Assembly (NCBI GenBank): GCA_022376465.1
Contig: JACDTU010000012.1
Coordinates: 62,001 to 126,000 of the forward strand
Source of the DNA: Cubamyces lactineus
Taxonomy: Eukaryota; Basidiomycota; Agaricomycetes; Polyporales; Polyporaceae
Length of the DNA: 64,000 nucleotides
Direction of reading: 5' to 3'
Shown here: piece by piece, positions 57,406-64,000 of the stretch
Position numbering within the stretch: the first letter of the stretch is position 1
How the letters are laid out: the number at the start of each line of letters is the position of its first letter
The notes under the pieces: model-generated
Seen by the model: only the letters and a program-made list of their open reading frames with translations
Database searches by the model: none
Told to the model about the DNA's origin: nothing
Made by a program: the position numbers and the translations under genes

Positions 57406-58139
57406 TCAATTGTTGTGCCACAGCAGCGTCCGCAGGCTATTCCAGTGCTCCGAGTCGCGGTAGAGGTAGGTCATCGAGTTGAACATTCCCGGTTGGATGG
57501 CCTCTCCGCGCTCGTTGAACAGCCACATGACTGCGCCCCAGCATACAGCCGCGAAAATGGAGAACTGCGTCGAGTCGGGCGGGAGAGGCTTCACACCAGA
57601 CGAGCCGGCAGAAGACATGTTGTAGGGGGCCTTCGCGCGCGAGAGGAAAGAGGCGACGACTCGAGAGCAAACGTACAAGACGATCTGGCGTCCTGTGAGC
57701 GACTGTGTACGCCGAACGCCACAATGCAGTGAGCTCACCTGCTCGTTCACCGCGTTCCGGTCTCCGAAGACCACATAACCGCCTATCAAGCCAGCAATGA
57801 AGGTGTCAAAGCTGCGCTCCTTGCCACCGTTCATCTTCTTCTGTACGAGCAGCAACGTCTTGTAGAGCGAGACGAACTTGGCCAGGTTGAGCGCATGCTG
57901 CTTCGTTGCACGATAGATGGCCCTCAATCGGGTCTGCCAACTACGTTCATTAGTGTTAAGGAGGAACAAGGCTCTAGCAGATATAGCACTGACTCTCCCC
58001 GGCCGAAGAGAATAGCCATAATTAGCGCATGAGGGAAGCGTACTTTCACGCCGTAGACGAAACCATTACGAGCCCCCTTGAGGATGGCCAAGTAGTCATG
58101 GTATGCTGGGTTGCTTAGGATAGTCTCTAGTCCGGACAT
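57406..58139 (-). CDS. Peroxisomal membrane protein 4 (PXMP4/PMP24)
   Basis: Member of the Tim17/Tim22/Tim23/Pmp24 family, similar to human PXMP4. The start gives MSGLETILSNPAYHDYLAIL, then KGARNGFVYGVKVRFPHALI, over an intron WQTRLRAIYRATKQHALNLA, KFVSLYKTLL, DTFIAGLIGGYVVFGDRNAV, VCWGAVMWLFNERGEAIQPG and FNSMTYLYRDSEHWNSLRTL. The KG.RNG.VYG.K.R.PHAL block and the final SMTYLY.DS motif match PXMP4 closely. Length is about 200 residues with three exons. The exact function in peroxisomes is not known; location is inferred from the family. Confidence 0.93.
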
Positions 58140-58482
58140 GGTAGCAGACCGACGGAGCAAGGAGAGGTAGGAATGGATCCCCGCGGGGGACCGCAACAAG
58201 CTGTATATGTATCGAGTACGAGGTGTGCTATGGTGCCGCTGGCACCACTGGCGAAGAAGCCGATCCCTTTGACGCCCGCACTGCACTATCACATGCAAGG
58301 CGCTGCTGCACGTATGACCACTTGGACCAGTGATGGGACCGTACGAGATTCCTGCTCAGAGCCTTGCGTCCAACAGGAAAAGATCCGATTCGAGGTACAA
58401 TATACAAGACTCGTGTTTCGACGCTAACACAGCCAAAAGCCCAGGTGATACAAGAAATACATGTGGGAGCAGGTTCACGGCG

Positions 58483-61400
58483 TTAGCCTCGTTTCTTCTC
58501 TGAGTCGTTCGACGAGAAGAATCCGTCCCTGAAGTCGAATTTATCATACGTAGTACACTCAATCTGAGGCGCGATCAAGCTGGGTCAGTTGAGGTCCGTC
58601 AAGCTGATAGAACAGTGAGCTACTCACCCCGAATTTACTGTCCTCCGCAAAGAAGGCATCTTGCTTCGTCCTGAAGAGGACAAATCGCCTATAGTTGTCC
58701 ATGATGGCTGGCCGTACCTGCATGCGCACTATATCGCGGGCAATCTCCTTCTCGATCGCCGCTGGAAGGTCAGCATCTGCAGTAATCGCGAACTGTTCCG
58801 CTGCGCGCTCGAGACACTCTTCTAGGATGCCTCGGGCATCAAGTCCAGAGACACGGAACATCCATCGCGTCCAGAGAACTGCGGGGTTCTGTTGAGCAGG
58901 TGGATCGCGGACCAGTGGAGGGGCTTGCAACAATGCGACGGATCCGTCGGCAATGGCCTTCAAAAGGTCTTCGTACACGAAATTGCCCCTGGAATGGTGG
59001 TAAGCTAAATGAAGTGATCCACCCCTGATCCTATGAGACTTACTCGTCGTAGACCTGCAGAGGGTGAACGCCTTGGCAACTAAGCTTTGCCACCATCGCT
59101 ACAACCGACGGTAGCACATAGCATTCCCATGCAGGATGCTCTGCTATCTGGCTGATTCGGTTGAATATCCGGTAATGGCCCTGAATGATCGCGGATGGTG
59201 TGAAAGTGACGATGCCGCCTATCCATGACATCAGCATTGATAGGGCAGTCGCTGTATAAAACTCAGACGTACCCATAGGGTAGAGCTCCCGTATACCCCA
59301 CCGGTCGCTGGGAACACTCGGATGCGTTCCGTATGTCACGAAACGCACGTCCGCACGCTTGGCGCGCCTTTCCGCCAGTCCAGGCAAACAGTGCAGTTTG
59401 TCAAGTGCACCGACATGAACGAAGACGACTCGAACATCGGCTTTATACCCAAGTTCCTGAGAGGCGCACGTCGATAGGATCTCCTTCAAGAGAAGCGTCT
59501 CATATCCCGGACCTGAGATCGTCTCATCGGCAGGCGCGTTCCATATGCAGTACGGATGATTGGGAGCACTCATGAAATCGTACAGTGCCTTGGGGAAACC
59601 AAGGATGTGGAGAGCTTGATGATACCGACGTTGAGCGACGACTTTTCGTCCTGCAGCGTCGAGGACGGGGATGAATGCAGGGTCCAATTGTGGGTTCAGC
59701 GTTGATGTCCTAGGCTTCCAGTGCGCCTGACAAAACTCCTTTGCGGTTAACTCCCAGGGAACAAGCGCAGCTTGGAGGAGCGCTTCACCCGCATGACCGG
59801 GAGGGACCATCAAGAATTTTGTCGCAAGTGGGTGTCCAGCGGGAAACAACATCAACAAGGCAACAGATGTCTCCTCCATGTACAAGTATGCATAACAAAA
59901 CTGATGGATGGGTCATCGAGTCAGTGTGCGCGCTCACAATGGTGGATGATCGTGTATACGTACGAGCGATCTCTTCAACATATATATTCCAAGCTGTTTG
60001 AGCGCCTCGGCGTCATCGTCAGCAGCGGGTCCAACTCGTGCAAATTGTTGCACTCGTGTGCAGGCATCCAGTAGGAGCGGCAAGAAAGCAAGGTCGTGGA
60101 AGGCGGAGAAGCGAACAGTGTCGTCTCTCAAGCAAATGCTGAATCGCAAGCCGTTGGGTAGGGGTTCACTTGGGTCGTGCAGTATGATGCTGCAGACTCG
60201 TTCCGCCCTCTCTTCAGAGGTGTCCATGAACATCTGGCCCGTCCACTTCCATTTCTTTCCAATACTGCGGCGTTGTTAGCATGACACAGGCGGACGATGC
60301 AAACCACCTACCGGGGGAGTGGCGGCACCTTGGGCTTGCCGGACGCAACCGGTACACTTGGGGTAGTAGGTGTCTCCGGAGTAGGCTCCTCACTACGCAA
60401 GGTGTCAGTGCTTGACTGAAACTTAACGGTTCATGCTTACTGCATAGGCCCAGCCATACTGACGAGTAGTGCAAATCAGTTGACGAAATCTGACAGATAT
60501 ATTCGTAGACCAGAGCACTTACTCCGCAGGCATAATATTAGAAAGGAACTGGTCGGCCTCCGCCATTGGGTCTTGTTGCGGAGGTGCTCTCAAGGTCGAC
60601 CGTCGAGGCAGGGGAATAGATGTACGCCTTGTATACGATTGTTAGCGCACGTTCTGAGCGCGCAAATATGGAAATACCTCAGTTCATTTGTCCGCGGTAA
60701 GGGAGGTGCAGGCTGTGGTTCAGCTGCAGGTGGAGGATCAACTACCATCGGTGTTTGAACAGCGTCATTTGCTCTTCTGGGCAATGCAGGCGTCGTCGGA
60801 CTATCCGTTCGTACTGGTGATGGACCTCCAGTACCAGCAGTGGCTGCACTCTTCTTCTTGAATGACAAAGTGGACAGGTCCAGTTTCGGCCGCACCCCCG
60901 AGGCCGGAGGTGCAGAAGCAGCAGGGGGTGGTTGTTGTCCCCGCTGGGCCAAACGAGCCTTGGTGGAATTGCCTACTGCACCAGTGATTGGCATAGGCAT
61001 CTCCATGACCTGGCGTTTGCGATGGTGGCCCGGGGCCCCTTCGTCCATCGATGGACGCTTCATCGGGATAGACGTGCTCTTCGAACCTTGCATCGTGCCT
61101 GTTGACGTGGATGCGCCTAGGGCGACCTCCGGGGAAGATGCCCTCTCAGAAAAAAGCGAGCCACCAGACTCGCTCCTGGCGTCGTCCTCAGCTTGTTCGC
61201 GAGCTGGCGCTTTCTGCAAAAATGTGATTAACGAGACCCGTAGAAGCTGGTGACACGCCCTACTGTAGTCGATGAGGTAGATGGGGCAGACGACGCTGAC
61301 TGAGTAGGTTTAGGTTTGCTGAGCTTTTGTAGCGGTAGGTCATCCTCGTCTGACTAACCCATGGCCATCAGGACATCGACTTTAGAGGCGAACAAAAGAA

Positions 61401-62394
61401 CATACAGAAAGCGCAGTTGGTTTCGCACGCCTTTTTCTCTTCCTTTGGACATTAGATAACGGCGCGTCATCCGAATCCTCTACTCGATTCTAGTTTATCA
61501 GCTACGCATGCGTGCGTCATGAGACTATGTTTGCGAGTGATCTACCTTGGGTTCTTGGTCAGGTCTGGAAGACAAGATCTTTGGGGGATGTCCTCGCTTT
61601 CTCCCTGTTGTAGGGACGGCAACTGCCTAGAGAAGGCGAACATACTGTTAAACGGTAGTGATACGCGATTAGCAAGGACACATCTACCTTGCCCTTGCCT
61701 TTGCTCTTGGCCTTGCCCTTTGCCGTGGAGGAACTCGGCTCTTCCTTGATGTTTAATGCCGATGGCTCATCGTCATCGCTGGATTCGTCCTCAGAGGACT
61801 GAGTCCCAGCCAACGTCCGTGCGAAAAGCTTCTTCTCGCGTTCTGTGAATGTGGTCAATGTGATCCAAGACACCATAGCGCAAGCAACTGACTGATCCAA
61901 GATGGCGTCGCATATGTAACATAGCCTTCGTGGTAGTCCTCGTCATCCAGGCCAATGTCATCCCAGAAGCTTTCCAGTAAGCGTTTGCAGTTGTCCCGCA
62001 GATGCTCATCGGGTTCCCAGCTGCGTTGCATCGAGATGAGCGTATTTTCGGAGAAGATGATAGTAGGGACACTCACGTATCGTCATCGGAATCATAGTTC
62101 GCCCACTGCACAGCCAGGTTAACGAAGGCCTGTCCGGATATAATAGTGGTGGAGATTCACCTTCACAAGATATTCCTACGGACGATTCTCTGTTAGCGAA
62201 GGTCCTATGGTGCTCATAATAGCATAACACACCCAAGCCGCGTTCTTCACTCTTGCCGCCTTGATGACCTCTGGATATGCAGATGTGTTCGGTGATACTG
62301 CGCGGTACACATGATGGTACTAACCAACGACGAACTGTGGATCCTCCGAGCTCTCCCTACTAGACGGAGGTGACGCTTGCTTCTTCCTCGGCAT
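58483..62394 (-). CDS. Chromodomain protein, probable Chp1-like heterochromatin (RITS) factor
   Basis: A long gene of about 17 short introns, joined in frame throughout. The N-terminal chromodomain reads QFVVEVIKAARVKNAAW, EYLVKWANYDSDDDTWEPDE, then HLRDNCKRLLESFW. Phe21, Trp42 and Tyr45 can form the methyl-lysine cage. The middle is disordered, with basic runs (KGKAKSKGKGK, VQRKRKRRAK) and an AT-hook-like GRKRGHPPK. The C-terminal half starts RIGKKWKWTGQMFMDTSEE and holds RFSICLRDDTVRFSAFHDLA and ETSVALLMLFPAGHPLATKF, which resemble a SPOC-like barrel. Then come VRVVFVHVGALDKLHCLPGL, ADVRFVTYGTHPSVPSDRWG and IVTFTPSAIIQGHYRIFN, a possible PIN-like fold. The terminal intron (58563-58616) removes a premature stop, giving KFGIECTTYDKFDFRDGF. 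Chromo + SPOC-like + PIN-like is the layout of S. pombe Chp1. The chromodomain is certain; Chp1 orthology is inference. Confidence 0.8.
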
Positions 62395-62833
62395 TATCGC
62401 ACCCAGCTGCAGAAAATCCCAGGCAGATAATCTGCTCGGTTGTGCTCACAGAAGCAAGGACGGGCGAGGACAGAACGGTCAACGCAGTAGCACTGGCAAA
62501 ATCCTTAGACATGCGAAGCAGCCAGGGCCCGTTTGGGTTCCAGCACGCCCAGGTGATTCTTGTGAATCAGACTAGCCTTTACTTTGAATTCGAGTGCGAG
62601 GTAGAACGACGAGCGAGGTGAATGAACGAGCTAGCCGTAACTTAACGGTGGCGGAAAGTAGCATGCAACACTGCAGCCACTTCGCGATCCAGATGAGCGC
62701 TTCGCGAGCATACACACGCGCCTGAGCTGCGCTTCACGATTCACTCCTCTGTTCATCTCTGCCAAAGTCTCGCCTCAGTCTCGACGCCGTCTTCCACCTT
62801 GTGCAACGCTCTTCCACGCTAGCCCTGACAGAT
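62395..62833. promoter_or_regulatory. Divergent promoter region, Chp1-like gene / MTC1
   Basis: About 440 bp between divergent starts. The MTC1 side (62735-62820) is CT-rich. No TATA box identified. Confidence 0.45.
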
Positions 62834-64000
62834 ATGTCTACCAAATCTAAATCCAAGCAGCAAGAGGCACTGCAGTTCCTAGACGACCTGGATAACCTCG
62901 CCCCTCCGGCGGACGCGCCGTCCTCCGCTGCACCTGCCGCCCAGCCCCCTACCGAGGGGGAGGCAGAAGTCTTCGCTTTTATCGACGAGATTACTCAGAA
63001 GAGCTCGGAACCTCCGCGCTCGGCCAGCGTACACATTGACCGCCCGTTGTCAAGAGCCGGTACCCCGACTGTGAGGAAGAGTACCGAGCGCGTCAAACTG
63101 GGTACCCCCACGCCCCTCCTGCCGGGCTCAGTCCCCCTCTCCAGGACGGATTCCTCGAGTTCTCGAGTCAGCGTCGCATCTGCGAAGCAACAGGAGGCAC
63201 CGCGTCAGGAGAGCCAACCATCGTCTGCGGCACCTGCATCAGGCGGCTGGGGGTGGGGGAGCGTGTGGTCCACGGCGAGCAGCGCACTGCAGCAGGCAAA
63301 GTCTGTGGTCGATGAGCAGGTCAAGAATCTCCCGAAGAATGAACAGGCCCGGAAATGGGGCGAGGGCGTCCTCGAGTATGCAAAGGCCGCGCAACTAGAC
63401 AAGCTTGGTGGGTGGTTTCTGCCTATCTCGGCGTTTGAGAGGCTCTAACGACCTTTGGAAATATATGCATAGGCCAAGACTTCAAGCGAGTCGGACTTTC
63501 GACTCTAACCGACATTCTCAACGTGGTCGCACCGCCCATCTCGGAACACGAAGTCATCCAGGTCTGGCTGAGCCATGACATGCAAGGATACGAAGGGATC
63601 GAGAGTCTCGTGTACCGGGCGCTTTCAAGGGTTAGACAGCTGCGCTCTTCGCTTCGGTAAAAGACAAAATTGCTTATGAATGTCTATCAAGATTATGGAA
63701 CAGGTCGAGGGTGGTGACCTTGTCGTAAACCGCGGCGATGAGTCGCGTCCCAAGGATGCCGCGGACAATCAACGAGACCTGAACGCCGTCGACGGCTATG
63801 ACGCGGCTCTCAAGCTCGCCCAGGTAAAGCAATAGACTGTACGACTTGGGACATATGCTGAGCTTGGATCGCAGGCGAACCTTGAGGAATTGATGAGGCG
63901 GAACGCTAAGCCAGAACAAACCACGTCATCTTCGGCTCAGAACCCGACCACATATTCTTACGTCTACCTCCGCGTCCAACCATTCACGACTACGTATGCG
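62834..64000 (+). CDS. MTC1: Maintenance of telomere capping protein 1 (Mtc1), C-terminus cut by window edge
   Basis: Matches the fungal Mtc1 family. In yeast, mutants worsen cdc13-1 telomere-capping defects, and the protein is found with Golgi/COPI-coated vesicles. The start gives MSTKSKSKQQEALQFLDDLD, a typical Mtc1 opening. Ser/Pro-rich linkers follow, then GWGWGSVWSTASSALQQAK, VDEQVKNLPKNEQARKWGEG and VLEYAKAAQLDKLG. After an intron (63408-63473) come DFKRVGLSTLTDILNVVAPP, EHEVIQVWLSHDMQGYEGIE, LVYRALSR, EQVEGGDLVVNRGDES and YDAALKLAQ, then ANLEELMRRNAKPE. The window ends in the next block, TYSYVYLRVQPF, so the C-terminus is missing. Confidence 0.9.

Overview
This window is nuclear DNA of a basidiomycete, most likely an agaricomycete, possibly a polypore. 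The genes are dense and run on both strands. Nearly all are split by short introns of about 50-60 bases with GT..AG ends and CTAAC-like branch sites. Several proteins belong to families or forms typical of mushrooms: a large multi-pass membrane family, a BSC6/FucP-like MFS transporter and a secreted GH78-type enzyme. The order assignment is inference. I saw no prokaryotic operons, no rRNA, no tRNA I could support, and no CRISPR array.

Layout. Positions 1-18.8 kb form a compact housekeeping block: threonine aldolase (cut by the left edge), a ZNF706-like zinc-finger protein, TIM10, UTP4, an Mpv17/SYM1 protein, peptidyl-tRNA hydrolase 2, the DEAD-box helicase HAS1, a TMEM33/Pom33 protein, an unrecognised small membrane protein, a CBS/PB1 membrane protein and the SAGA subunit Sgf11. 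Positions 19.6-30.1 kb hold membrane and secreted functions: a multi-pass protein, an MFS transporter, a UPF0658 Golgi protein and an alpha-L-rhamnosidase-like hydrolase. Positions 30.7-35.9 kb hold the SNARE Bet1, a Ulp1 SUMO protease and a Ran1-like kinase. Positions 36-54.6 kb are gene-poor. This stretch has only a Yippee protein, one small unknown protein, a doubtful spliced fragment and a complete non-autonomous DNA transposon with 32-bp inverted ends and a perfect 8-bp target duplication. It ends in a desert of almost 11 kb. Positions 54.6-64 kb return to genes: a Ras GTPase, the peroxisomal protein PXMP4, a chromodomain protein that looks like Chp1 of the RITS heterochromatin complex, and MTC1 (cut by the right edge).

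How the genes relate. They are independent eukaryotic genes, not a pathway cluster. Three divergent pairs share promoters of about 200-400 bp (threonine aldolase/ZNF706-like, TIM10/UTP4, PTH2/HAS1), and Chp1-like/MTC1 is a fourth, looser pair. UTP4 and HAS1 both serve ribosome biogenesis. TIM10, Mpv17 and possibly the membrane-anchored PTH2 serve mitochondria. Sgf11, Ulp1 and the Chp1-like protein act in the nucleus.

The most striking signal is a series of micro-exons forced by reading frame and protein conservation: 2 nt in Ras, 7 nt in the MFS transporter, 11 nt in SGF11, 13 nt in the TMEM33 gene and 15 nt in threonine aldolase. All exon structures here were read by eye from frame, splice signals and family knowledge, without transcript data.
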